NCBI GenBank assembly: GCA_964386785.1
Contig: CAYLUD010000005.1
Location: 1 to 40,831, forward strand
Source of the DNA: SZAS-3 sp964386785
GTDB taxonomy: Bacteria > Chlamydiota > Chlamydiia > Chlamydiales > JAAKFR01
Length of the DNA: 40,831 nucleotides
Direction of reading: 5' to 3'
Positions 25,673 through 33,504 of this stretch are shown one piece after another. Position 1 is the stretch's first letter. Each line of letters begins with the position of its first letter. Under the pieces are notes generated by a model. The model saw only the letters and a program-made list of their open reading frames with translations. It was not told where the DNA came from and did not search any database. A program made the translations under genes and the position numbers.

Positions 25673-27220
25673 TCATCGCATGATGGGGAAAAAGAGAACA
25701 TCTCGAATGGATGCCACACGCGACAAGAGCATGACCAAACGATCAATCCCAATCCCAATGCCTCCTGCAGGAGGCATCCCTTGGCAGATCGCTTCCAGAA
25801 ACTCTTCATCCATAGGATTTGCTTCTTCGTCCCCAGCCGCAAGCCGAGAGGCTTGCTCTTCAAGCAACTTACGCTGGAGGATCGGGTCATTCAATTCTGT
25901 GTAGGCGTTACATAGTTCTTTACCTAAGACAAAACTCTCAAAACGCTCGACAAATCCCTGAGCATTCCAAAATGGGTCTCGGTGAGGCTTACAGAGTGGT
26001 GTCGTTTCAATCGGATGGTCTGTAATATGGTGAGGCTGTGTTAATTTCTTGCTCACGAGTTCATCAAAAATCAATGCAATCAGCAAACCACGTGAAGCCG
26101 CAGCGATCACTTTACGATCTACAGGTGTCTGTTGTAAGATCTGCCGCATCTCTTCTTCGCTCTGTTCCATTACAGAAATATCAGCATAATGTTGAATGCT
26201 TTCTACCATAGTCATTCGCTTCCAAGGAGCCTTGAAATCCAGAATCTCTTCTCGCCCTTCATCATCCCGATAAGGCAGTTGTGTGGATCCAAAGAGTTCC
26301 AAACACATCGTCTCGATGATTATCTCGATCAAATGCATCATATCTTGATAATCCCAGTAGGCTGCATAGGCCTCAATCATCGTAAATTCAGGATTATGCG
26401 TTCGGTCGATACTTTCATTACGAAAGACCTTGCCAATTTCATAGATCCGAGGCAATCCTCCTATCAGGAGTTTTTTTAATGAAATTTCTAGAGAAATGCG
26501 TAGAAACACTTCTTGATCAATCGCATTGAGATGGGTCAAAAAGGGTTTCGCCTGAGCTCCCCCATAGACCGATTGTAGGATAGGAGTCTCTACTTCGACA
26601 AAATGATGCTCAGCAAGTACTTTTCTTAAAATAGCAATGACACGGCTGCGAAGCAAAAATGTGTTGTATACATCAGAATGAGAGATCAAATCTAGCCAAC
26701 GTTTTCGGTATCGAGCTTCTTTATCTAAAAGACCACTGTGTTTATCAGGTAATGGTAGTAAGCTTTTGCAGAGTAAAAACAAGCGTGTAACCAATAGAGT
26801 CAATTCGCCAGTTTTTGTTCGAAATAGGTAGCCCTCGACTCCAAGAAAATCCCCCAAATCTAACTTTTTCTCGATCCATTTCATAGGGAGCTGAGCCGAA
26901 TCTAGCCCCTCTACTTGCGTATGATCTCGGCTACATAGAATTTGTAATCTGCTGGTCCCATCTAATAGGTGGGCAAATGCATTTTTTCCCATTCCTCGAA
27001 ATAGAACTAAACGTCCTGCTAGACGTAAATAAGGAGTCCTCTGTTGCTCTGCATCTTCACTAGAGCCCACAGGATCTTGGCTATATTCATGATGAATCTC
27101 CTCAATCCGATGAGAAGGAGAAAACGTATGAGGAAACGGATTCACCCCAGTTAAGGGAATCTCTTCCAATTTTTTGCACCGATTCTGATACTCCTCAGAA
27201 TGAAGATATGGAGCAGACAT
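25673..27220 (-). CDS. lysS: Lysyl-tRNA synthetase, class II
   Basis: Charges tRNA-Lys. The 515 residues comprise an N-terminal OB-fold anticodon-binding domain (about 55-165, with AGRLVLFRGMGKNAFAHL) and a class II catalytic domain. Motif 2 is seen as IGKVFRNESIDRTHNPEFTM and motif 3 as GGIGIGIDRLVMLLS. TQPHHITDHPIETTPLC and ELCNAYTELNDP are LysS-specific. AAGGA about 9 bases upstream of the ATG supports the start. It is the last gene of a leftward block with the Tsr3-like gene, a hypothetical gene and priA, separated from priA by 200 bases in which I see nothing else. Confidence 0.96.
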   Translation of the reverse strand: MSAPYLHSEEYQNRCKKLEEIPLTGVNPFPHTFSPSHRIEEIHHEYSQDPVGSSEDAEQQRTPYLRLAGRLVLFRGMGKNAFAHLLDGTSRLQILCSRDHTQVEGLDSAQLPMKWIEKKLDLGDFLGVEGYLFRTKTGELTLLVTRLFLLCKSLLPLPDKHSGLLDKEARYRKRWLDLISHSDVYNTFLLRSRVIAILRKVLAEHHFVEVETPILQSVYGGAQAKPFLTHLNAIDQEVFLRISLEISLKKLLIGGLPRIYEIGKVFRNESIDRTHNPEFTMIEAYAAYWDYQDMMHLIEIIIETMCLELFGSTQLPYRDDEGREEILDFKAPWKRMTMVESIQHYADISVMEQSEEEMRQILQQTPVDRKVIAAASRGLLIALIFDELVSKKLTQPHHITDHPIETTPLCKPHRDPFWNAQGFVERFESFVLGKELCNAYTELNDPILQRKLLEEQASRLAAGDEEANPMDEEFLEAICQGMPPAGGIGIGIDRLVMLLSRVASIRDVLFFPIMR

Positions 27221-27420
27221 GTTCAGGTCCTTACACTACTTTGATTTCACCCGTTAGGATATCGATTGTTAGGTTAAAAATCTCTACAGAAGATCGAATG
27301 CAGCAGCAATATATCGCATATTGAAAAAAACTATTGGCTAGTAAAAGGATCTGAAAAAAGAGGTTAGGTACGATGTATTGATGAGATTGTCAGTCCACAG
27401 GATGTGCATTGTATCGCCAT

Positions 27421-29625
27421 TTAAAGGGTCGATAGAGCATCTACATCTATGTGTAACTTCGTATGCGTGGGTAAAGGAACTTGTTGTAATGCAGTCGTCA
27501 TGCGCTGCGTCGAAGGTCCGCGGATTAAAAATTGGAATCGGTAAGTGTCTTTTATTTTGGGATAACCAGCAGGGCTCACAGGAAAGACATATGTATCCTG
27601 AGACAACAACGTAAGTAATCGTTCTCGAAATTGTGTCGCATCTTGTTCCGTACGCCGCAGGTCCGATCCCATAAACATACATTTGATCAGATGAGAAAAA
27701 GGAGGGAAGGCAAACATCTGCCTGGAACGCAGCTCCTCTTCAAAAAACACGAGGTAGTCCTGTTTTGCTGCTTGTTGAATGATCGTGCAGTCGGGCATCT
27801 GAGTCTGAATAATAACTTCCCCCGGTACCTCACCACGACCTGCCCGGCCTGCTACCTGCGTAATCAGTTGAAAGGTTTGTTCGTTGGCTCGAAAATCTGG
27901 AATATGGAGAGTCGCATCCGCATAGATTACGACAACTAGGGTAACAGCAGGGAAGTGAAGTCCCTTAGCTAACATTTGAGTCCCAATCAAAATATCCGCT
28001 TTCCCAGTTCGAAATTGTTTCAAAATGCGATCGTGACTTCCTTTATGTTTTGTGGTGTCGCTATCTAACCGCAGTGTGCGAGCTTGTGGAAAAATTCGAT
28101 GAATATGACGTTCTACCTGTTCCGTACCTACACCCCCATACTTCAAGTCTCCGATGTGGTTGCAAGAAGGACATTGCTTGGGTACTGGATTCATCAGGTA
28201 TCCACATAAGTGGCAGCAGAGCCGTTCTTGTTGTAGGTGAAAGGTCAATGAGAAGTCACAATGGGGACATTTTGCTACCCAACCACAGCTTGGACACTGT
28301 GTGCGAGAAAAATACCCACGGCGATTCAGAAATAAGATCGCCTGTTCTCCCTGTTGTAACCGTTGTTCCAACTGGTCCAAGCAGGCTTTGGAAAATAGAG
28401 AAAACCTACCCTGTTGCTCCATTTCCCGGCGCATATCTACGATGGATACTTGAGGTAATGATGAGGCTGTGGCGCGAGATCCTAGGGAATAGAGTCGATA
28501 TTTTCCTTGGCGAACGTTATACATGCTTTCCATGCTGGGAGTAGCACTACCTAAAATCACTACGCTTTGGGTCAACTTTCCTCTTAATACCGCCATATCT
28601 CTAGCATGATAGGTGGGACGTTCTTCTGCTTGTTTATAGGCACCATCGTGTTCTTCATCTACAATAATCAGCCCTAAGTTTTGAATCGGACTAAATAAGG
28701 CAGATCGAGCACCCACCACAATACGAGCCTCTCCCCGACGAATACGATGCCATTGATCATGCCGCTCTCCAGAGCTCAGTCGATGATGTAGAATCGCAAC
28801 CTCCGCATGAAACCGACCTTTCAAACGACGGATCGTTTGCTCTGTAAGCGAAATTTCTGGAACGAGTAACAGAGCAGATCGACCCTGAGCCAGTGCTGTT
28901 TCCATCGTCTGAAGGTACACTTCCGTTTTGCCACTACCCGTAACACCATGGAGAAGAAATGGAACAAATTCCTTAGACTCTAATGCATGTACAAATGCAT
29001 GGACAGCAGCTTGTTGTTCCGGATTCAACTGTTTCGGTAGGGTTTTACAATATTCTTCACCTATCAGTGGAGAACGATCAATCACAACGTCCTTCCAGGA
29101 TAACCATTCTTTTTTGCGCAACGTCTCGACTGGACTGCGGGATACACCCGCTTTTTCTAATAATTCAGTTAATAATAATCCTTTCGGGTGACGTAACAGG
29201 CAGTCAACCACTGCCGCCTGAGGAGGGCGAAGCGCTGGATAGTGCTGTTTTGCCTCATCGATGGCTCGTAATTGTATGAATGCTTGTTGGTACGGGTGAT
29301 AATTTTCATCTCGCACCTGGCTAGGTAAAAAATGTTTTAACACTTTGCGTAGGGGAGTGACATAGTACCGAGACATCCACTCTCCTAGAGCCAAGAGATC
29401 GGGAGGAAAGGCACTCTCTTGCATCAACGATTCAATGGGTAGGAGAGAGGCACATGCACTAGATCTTTTTTTTTCTAGGATCGTTCCGGTTCTTGAATCG
29501 CCACGGACAGGCACACGAACACGCATTCCTGGGCGGATTTCTGCCCAATCTGTTTCTGTCACTAGATAGTCCAGAGGGCGATCGATCCCTATGTCGAGGA
29601 GAACTGATGCAATAAAAGGGTCCAC
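27421..29625 (-). CDS. priA: Primosomal helicase PriA
   Basis: A 3'-5' helicase that reloads the replisome at collapsed forks. The 734 residues have the N-terminal DNA-binding part, helicase motif I TGSGKTEVYLQ, EISLTEQTIRR, DEEHDGAYKQ (motif II), GSATPSMES, the cysteine-rich zinc-binding insert CPSCGWVAKCPHCDFSL ... CCHLCGY ... CPSCNH, and GTQMLAKGLHFPAVTLV plus QVAGRAGRG (motifs V and VI). The start is a GTG at 29625, inside the end of the upstream gene (37-base overlap), with GAGAG upstream. Confidence 0.96.
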   Translation of the reverse strand: MDPFIASVLLDIGIDRPLDYLVTETDWAEIRPGMRVRVPVRGDSRTGTILEKKRSSACASLLPIESLMQESAFPPDLLALGEWMSRYYVTPLRKVLKHFLPSQVRDENYHPYQQAFIQLRAIDEAKQHYPALRPPQAAVVDCLLRHPKGLLLTELLEKAGVSRSPVETLRKKEWLSWKDVVIDRSPLIGEEYCKTLPKQLNPEQQAAVHAFVHALESKEFVPFLLHGVTGSGKTEVYLQTMETALAQGRSALLLVPEISLTEQTIRRLKGRFHAEVAILHHRLSSGERHDQWHRIRRGEARIVVGARSALFSPIQNLGLIIVDEEHDGAYKQAEERPTYHARDMAVLRGKLTQSVVILGSATPSMESMYNVRQGKYRLYSLGSRATASSLPQVSIVDMRREMEQQGRFSLFSKACLDQLEQRLQQGEQAILFLNRRGYFSRTQCPSCGWVAKCPHCDFSLTFHLQQERLCCHLCGYLMNPVPKQCPSCNHIGDLKYGGVGTEQVERHIHRIFPQARTLRLDSDTTKHKGSHDRILKQFRTGKADILIGTQMLAKGLHFPAVTLVVVIYADATLHIPDFRANEQTFQLITQVAGRAGRGEVPGEVIIQTQMPDCTIIQQAAKQDYLVFFEEELRSRQMFAFPPFSHLIKCMFMGSDLRRTEQDATQFRERLLTLLSQDTYVFPVSPAGYPKIKDTYRFQFLIRGPSTQRMTTALQQVPLPTHTKLHIDVDALSTL

Positions 29626-30155
29626 AATTCTCTCTTCAGTTCAGGGTGTTTGAGGTATTCTTCTATCGAATGTAGGGGCAATATGCGTTGGTGCCCCCGA
29701 TGGGGTACTGGGTTGGGATAGATTTTTTGTAAGCTGGGATGTGTGCTCCATAAGGGAAGGGGAACGAGAAGTAGACGAAGTAGAGGGTGGTCAAGAGAGG
29801 GAAGAGAGAGTTGGCACTGAGCTGGAATAATATGATCTGTGATCGCCTGTGCCAATTTCTGTAAAAACCCATGTTGTCCTAAGCAAATACAAGGTAAAAT
29901 CGGATGCTGTAATCGGGTCTGTTGTTGCATCCATAAACCAATTTTCGAAGAAAATATTGGATCGATTTCTTCTATCTCTATTTTTTCTGATGGCGACACG
30001 TTTTGTTCTAACGAAGACACAGAGGGCACTCGCACACTCCCATGTTGAGCTGGAGGCTCTAAAACAATGGGTCGATGCTGCCAATTTTTAGGTATCTCTT
30101 CTCGATACCAAGCCTCTAGCTTCTGAAGACAATCCTGCCAAGCCTGTTGTGTCAT
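29589..30155 (-). CDS. Hypothetical protein upstream of priA
   Basis: A 188-residue soluble protein, rich in Leu, Pro, Gln and His, with no signal peptide, membrane segment or motif I recognise. The C-terminal half (about 85-185) is more ordered and hydrophobic in pattern. It starts 6 bases after the Tsr3-like gene and overlaps priA by 37 bases, so all three are very likely co-transcribed and coupled. C. trachomatis has a hypothetical gene next to priA (CT779 as I recall), and this may be its counterpart. A replication or repair role is only suggested by position. Confidence 0.75.
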   Translation of the reverse strand: MTQQAWQDCLQKLEAWYREEIPKNWQHRPIVLEPPAQHGSVRVPSVSSLEQNVSPSEKIEIEEIDPIFSSKIGLWMQQQTRLQHPILPCICLGQHGFLQKLAQAITDHIIPAQCQLSLPSLDHPLLRLLLVPLPLWSTHPSLQKIYPNPVPHRGHQRILPLHSIEEYLKHPELKRELWTLLLHQFSST

Positions 30156-30161
30156 AGTGAG

Positions 30162-30614
30162 TCAAGACCAGTCTAGGATGAGGGCTTGATTTTTTGCCAG
30201 AAAGCTCTCTTTCCAATAATAAAAATCCAAAAGATCCCACATAGGATTCCCCCGTACACAACTGGCAGCAAATAAAGCCTCGATGGAAGCTAGCCCACCA
30301 GCCTGATCTTGTCTCCGTGGGTAGGCCGTTTGCCATCCATTTGGTAGCGAGCGCGCGATGAACACTGGGGGTAATTTAGATAGAATATGATCTGCATAAC
30401 GCCAAGTCGCATCTATCAATAATAGAGGTAAATCAGGGTCATCTTTACTTAATGGGGGAGCCTCTACACGAAGTAAAAGATGGGGGGACCAGTCTGGAAG
30501 TGGTTGTTTTGTATCAGGATAAGTTAGGAAAGAAAAACGAGGGTCTTTCTCAAAAGGAGTTAACGTGCATTTGTTTCGATTTTCTTTCCTGTGTCGAATG
30601 ACTGTCATGCGCAT
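30162..30614 (-). CDS. Tsr3-like rRNA aminocarboxypropyltransferase homologue
   Basis: A 150-residue protein matching the layout of Tsr3 (DUF367). It has an N-terminal TVIRHRKENRNKCTL (the Tsr3 start has a similar H...DD/EN-KKCT pattern), a DTW-like LLLIDATWRYAD at 65-74, a KLPPVFIARSLPNGW loop, and GGLASIEALFAA at 106-117 followed by LLDFYYWKESFLAKNQALI. Tsr3 transfers the aminocarboxypropyl group of S-adenosylmethionine to a pseudouridine in small-subunit rRNA of eukaryotes and archaea. The SPOUT-like DTW family, including bacterial TapT, is related. The bacterial substrate here is unknown. The gene heads an apparent operon with the hypothetical gene, priA and perhaps lysS. Confidence 0.75.
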   Translation of the reverse strand: MRMTVIRHRKENRNKCTLTPFEKDPRFSFLTYPDTKQPLPDWSPHLLLRVEAPPLSKDDPDLPLLLIDATWRYADHILSKLPPVFIARSLPNGWQTAYPRRQDQAGGLASIEALFAASCVRGNPMWDLLDFYYWKESFLAKNQALILDWS

Positions 30615-30795
30615 AGATCTTCTACATCCAGGAATGGCAAGGCGAACTTGCTTGGTTGATTGTCGTTATAAAACAATTAAATAGAGTAAGATAAGTTTTC
30701 CTGTCTAGAGGATATCAGGAGAGTAAACATTCTGTAAAATTAAAAAAATGTAGCCAAGAAACGTATGACACCGGTACACATAGGGATTCAAAAAT

Positions 30796-30802
30796 AAGGA
30801 GG
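30796..30802 (+). promoter_or_regulatory. Strong Shine-Dalgarno site of the DsbH-like gene
   Basis: A full AAGGAGG (30796-30802) lies 4 bases before ATG 30807. It is the most complete ribosome binding site in the window and suggests high expression. Confidence 0.7.
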
Positions 30803-30806
30803 TTAT

Positions 30807-31313
30807 ATGAGTAAATTAGTATGCCTTAGTCTATTTCTTATTCCTTTCCTAGCATTTGCACAGCCTGAAGCAAATGGGTCAGGATCAGGAGCGGGATCTT
30901 CTACTATGATGCATTCTTCGTCTACACAGGGAATCCAGTGGGTTACGGATTATGCCATGGGTATGGATCAGGCAAAACGCGAGAATAAGCCTGTATTTCT
31001 CTATTTTACAGGTTCTGATTGGTGTGGATGGTGTAAAAAACTAGACCAAGAAGCACTCTCTCAACCTGCTTTTGCGCAATCTATTGGGAATCAGTTTGTT
31101 TTTATCAAACTAGACTTTCCAATGAACCGAAATAGCAATGATTCTCTCATGCAACAAAATACCAAGTTGAAACAACAATATGGTGTGACTGGTTTCCCTA
31201 CTGTGATTCTTTTAGACGCGCAAGGTACCTTCATAGCTGAAACTGGGTATCGGTCTGGTGGCGGAGAGGCTTATGCAACATATATTAAACAATTGATTCA
31301 GCCTCAATCTTAG
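30807..31313 (+). CDS. dsbH: Periplasmic thioredoxin-fold protein, DsbH-like
   Basis: A 168-residue exported thioredoxin-fold protein. A signal peptide covers about 1-18 (LIPFLAFA before QP), then a Gly/Ser-rich linker to about 40. The domain has the redox motif CGWC with Cys73 and Cys76 in FTGSDWCGWCKKL and the cis-proline loop GVTGFPTVILLD. It matches chlamydial DsbH (CT780 in C. trachomatis), a periplasmic reductant or isomerase thought to help keep cysteine-rich outer-membrane proteins in the right redox state. It is followed directly by a paralogue lacking cysteines, with the stop and next start region 14 bases apart. Confidence 0.9.
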   Translation: MSKLVCLSLFLIPFLAFAQPEANGSGSGAGSSTMMHSSSTQGIQWVTDYAMGMDQAKRENKPVFLYFTGSDWCGWCKKLDQEALSQPAFAQSIGNQFVFIKLDFPMNRNSNDSLMQQNTKLKQQYGVTGFPTVILLDAQGTFIAETGYRSGGGEAYATYIKQLIQPQS

Positions 31314-31327
31314 TGGGAGTACAGAAT

Positions 31328-32314
31328 ATGCGATTTCTCCTTTGCTGGTTGGTTATAGGGGTATTCAATGGTTCGGTAGGAGCGGAAGTTTTACCTCAAT
31401 TATTTTATTCTTCATTTCCTGAAGTAAAGTCCTTAGCGCAAGCAGAGGGGAAATCGATACTGTTGTTTTTTACTAGCTCGGACCACTCGGGTCTGGGCAT
31501 GAAGATGAGCAAAGAAGTCTTATCTGATCCTTTGTTTATTCAAAGAGTGCAGAGTCAATTGTTAGCCTATGAGGTAGATTTTCCTATCCATCATGATGTC
31601 TCTCAGGAACAACAAGAGTTACATGCGTCTCTACGAGCTCAATACCATGTGGAGGCATTACCCTGTCTAATGTTGTTGAATGCTCATGGAGAAGAAATTG
31701 TGCGTATGGGATATGTTCCTATGGAAAGTCAAGCATTAGCCAATGATTTACTCTATTTGCTATCTCTTGAAGGAGAAGTTCATATGCGGCTTGCTCATTT
31801 AGGAAGTATGGGTGCTGGGTTGTTGCGAGATACCTATGAGAAAGCCTTGCGACTTTCTCATTCTGATTGGATTGAACAAATTTTGGAGAAAGGAGGACAA
31901 TCTGAATCCCCGGCTTTCTTTCTTGTCGAGCAGTACCGACGTGAGCTGTTCCACGGTGCTATGGATCGGGCCACACAGATTCGCTCTACACTCTTTGAAT
32001 TAGACCCTAACAATAGACTGGGCTGCCATTATGATCTTGCAATGATCGATTTTCAATTTTCTTCTCAGTATCGACAAGGAGAAGAGGTCATAGATCCCTT
32101 ACTAGATTATATCGCGCAATTTGGAAGAGATGATCCGGAACATGTATGGAAAATAGAAATGATGATAGCGCAATATTTCCTAGATCAAGATAGGCTAAAC
32201 CCCGCTTGGGAGCATGCGCAGCTTGCTTGGAGTTCTGCTCCACAAGATAGGAGACAAGAGATCTCCAGTCTTCTAGACTATATCCATGACCACTCCCACA
32301 CAGCGTGCCACTAA
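31328..32314 (+). CDS. Exported thioredoxin-fold protein lacking the CXXC cysteines
   Basis: A 328-residue protein with a signal peptide (about 1-19, cut before EVLPQ) and a thioredoxin-like domain at about 30-140. Aligned with its neighbour, FTGSDWCGWCKKL corresponds to FTSSDHSGLGMKM. The cysteine positions are Ser54 and Gly57, so dithiol chemistry is impossible, but the proline loop VEALPCLMLLN remains. Residues about 160-325 are helical with a TPR-like look. ATG 31328 is preferred over GTG 31313 because GGGAG lies about 9 bases upstream and the signal peptide is then typical. Its counterpart may be the predicted isomerase CT783. The last 42 bases overlap rnpA on the other strand. Confidence 0.82.
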   Translation: MRFLLCWLVIGVFNGSVGAEVLPQLFYSSFPEVKSLAQAEGKSILLFFTSSDHSGLGMKMSKEVLSDPLFIQRVQSQLLAYEVDFPIHHDVSQEQQELHASLRAQYHVEALPCLMLLNAHGEEIVRMGYVPMESQALANDLLYLLSLEGEVHMRLAHLGSMGAGLLRDTYEKALRLSHSDWIEQILEKGGQSESPAFFLVEQYRRELFHGAMDRATQIRSTLFELDPNNRLGCHYDLAMIDFQFSSQYRQGEEVIDPLLDYIAQFGRDDPEHVWKIEMMIAQYFLDQDRLNPAWEHAQLAWSSAPQDRRQEISSLLDYIHDHSHTACH

Positions 32315-32629
32315 AGATTCGAACTCGGCGCGCAGTTCTTGTGGAGAACAACCAATCAAAGAAGCTTTAGGTGAAATTAACCAATACCCACTAGGCCATT
32401 CTGATCGATGTAATCGATAGAACTCTCTTAAAATCCGTTTGCAACGATTGCGCAACACAGCATTGCCAGCCTTTCTCGAAATCACAACACCCAATTTAGG
32501 TGAGGGAGCTGGCATGTAACGCAAACGCAGCCAATCCCCGAAACATTCTTTACCTTTGCGGCGAACTTCTTGAAAATCTCGATGAGTCAATAAACGAGTC
32601 GATTTAGGGTAGCGATACTGTTCTACCAT
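32273..32629 (-). CDS. rnpA: Ribonuclease P protein component RnpA
   Basis: Protein subunit of RNase P, which assists the catalytic RNA in removing tRNA 5' leaders. The 118 residues have the start RLLTHRDFQEVRRKGKECFG, LGVVISRKAGNAV and the diagnostic RNRCKRILREFYR motif near 80-92. It lies 12 bases downstream of rpmH in the near-universal rpmH-rnpA order. Its C-terminal coding region overlaps the end of the convergent thioredoxin-fold gene. Confidence 0.95.
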   Translation of the reverse strand: MVEQYRYPKSTRLLTHRDFQEVRRKGKECFGDWLRLRYMPAPSPKLGVVISRKAGNAVLRNRCKRILREFYRLHRSEWPSGYWLISPKASLIGCSPQELRAEFESLVARCVGVVMDIV

Positions 32630-32641
32630 AACCGAGATGTT

Positions 32642-32779
32642 TTAGACAGAAGTTAATCGATAACGACCAGCACGACGGCGGCGTTGTAATACTTTGCGTC
32701 CACCTGGGGTTTGCATCCTCGCGAGGAAACCACACTTATTGCGTCGACGAATCTTGCTACCTTGATAAGTTCGTTTCAT
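32642..32779 (-). CDS. rpmH: 50S ribosomal protein L34 (bL34)
   Basis: A 45-residue, very basic protein: MKRTYQGSKIRRRNKCGFLA, then RMQTPGGRKVLQRRRRAGRYRL, the standard bL34 pattern. ATG at 32777-32779, stop at 32642. It is co-transcribed with rnpA and divergent from rpmJ, with the shared upstream region at 32780-32931. Confidence 0.96.
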   Translation of the reverse strand: MKRTYQGSKIRRRNKCGFLARMQTPGGRKVLQRRRRAGRYRLTSV

Positions 32780-32802
32780 GGAATACTCCTACTTTCCGCG
32801 AA

Positions 32803-32832
32803 AGTGTAGCATAAGGATGGAGATCCTAGCAA
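32803..32832 (-). promoter_or_regulatory. Possible promoter of rpmH-rnpA
   Basis: On the minus strand TTGCTA (32827-32832) is followed after 18 bases by TACACT (32803-32808), a plausible sigma-70-type pair about 24 bases before the rpmH ATG. This is a visual match only. A promoter for rpmJ must also lie in the same 150-base divergent gap. Confidence 0.35.
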
Positions 32833-32931
32833 CCTTGTTCTTGTGAAATAGAAATTTGATAGAGCGAGATGCTTGCATAGAAAACACGAGATCCGTATGA
32901 TCTCCCGCAGTGATTTGTTAGAAGGGATGTT

Positions 32932-33069
32932 ATGAAAGTACGAGCGTCAGTAAAGGCGGACCCCTCGAAAGGCGATAAATTGGTACGACGTCGAGGCCGA
33001 CTCTATGTCATTAACAAGATAGACCCGAATCGTAAACAGAGGCAGAAGGGCCCTGCACGTAAGAAATAG
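32932..33069 (+). CDS. rpmJ: 50S ribosomal protein L36 (bL36)
   Basis: A 45-residue basic protein: MKVRASVKADPSKGDKLVRR, then RGRLYVINKIDPNRKQRQ. This is the bL36 pattern of the type lacking the zinc-binding cysteines, and the C-terminal extension is usual in Chlamydiota. rpsN follows after 8 bases. GAAGGGATG precedes the ATG. Confidence 0.93.
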   Translation: MKVRASVKADPSKGDKLVRRRGRLYVINKIDPNRKQRQKGPARKK

Positions 33070-33077
33070 GAATTGGC

Positions 33078-33383
33078 ATGGCAAAGAAATCATCAATTGC
33101 AAAACAGAAACAAAGAGCAGCTTGTGTAGAGCGTCATCGCGCACGTCGAGATGAGCTACGAATCCAGGCAAAGAGTCTCAGTCTTCCCATAGAAGATCGA
33201 GAGATGGCTCGTATTGCACTGAATAAAATGGCTCGGGATAGTTCTCCGTCTCGTTTGAAAAACCGATGCCAGTTGACTGGACGTCCTCATGCGTATCTCA
33301 GGAAATTTGGTGTGTCTCGTATTTGCTTCCGAGAGTTAGCTAGCATGGGTATGATTCCCGGTGTAATCAAGGCTAGCTGGTAG
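33078..33383 (+). CDS. rpsN: 30S ribosomal protein S14 (uS14)
   Basis: A 101-residue long-form S14 without the zinc ribbon, ending SRLKNRCQLTGRPHAYLRKFGVSRICFRELAS and GMIPGVIKASW, as in other Gram-negative S14 proteins. It is unlinked from the main ribosomal operon and paired with rpmJ, as in Chlamydia. A strong terminator lies 35 bases downstream. Confidence 0.97.
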   Translation: MAKKSSIAKQKQRAACVERHRARRDELRIQAKSLSLPIEDREMARIALNKMARDSSPSRLKNRCQLTGRPHAYLRKFGVSRICFRELASMGMIPGVIKASW

Positions 33384-33417
33384 TCTGATTCTCACATCAT
33401 CTATCGATTTATTTTTT

Positions 33418-33464
33418 AACCGTTTGATTCCCAACTGGATAGTATGGATCAAACGGTTTTTTTT
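33418..33464 (+). terminator. Rho-independent terminator after rpsN
   Basis: AACCGTTTGAT (33418-33428) pairs exactly with ATCAAACGGTT (33448-33458), followed by a run of T to 33464. An A/T-rich run on the other side (ATTTTTTAACC) means it may also stop leftward transcription, but the nearest leftward gene ends at 33505. Confidence 0.88.
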
Positions 33465-33504
33465 ATGAGATATGTCGCCATTTTTTACAGATCTCTGAAT
33501 GGAC

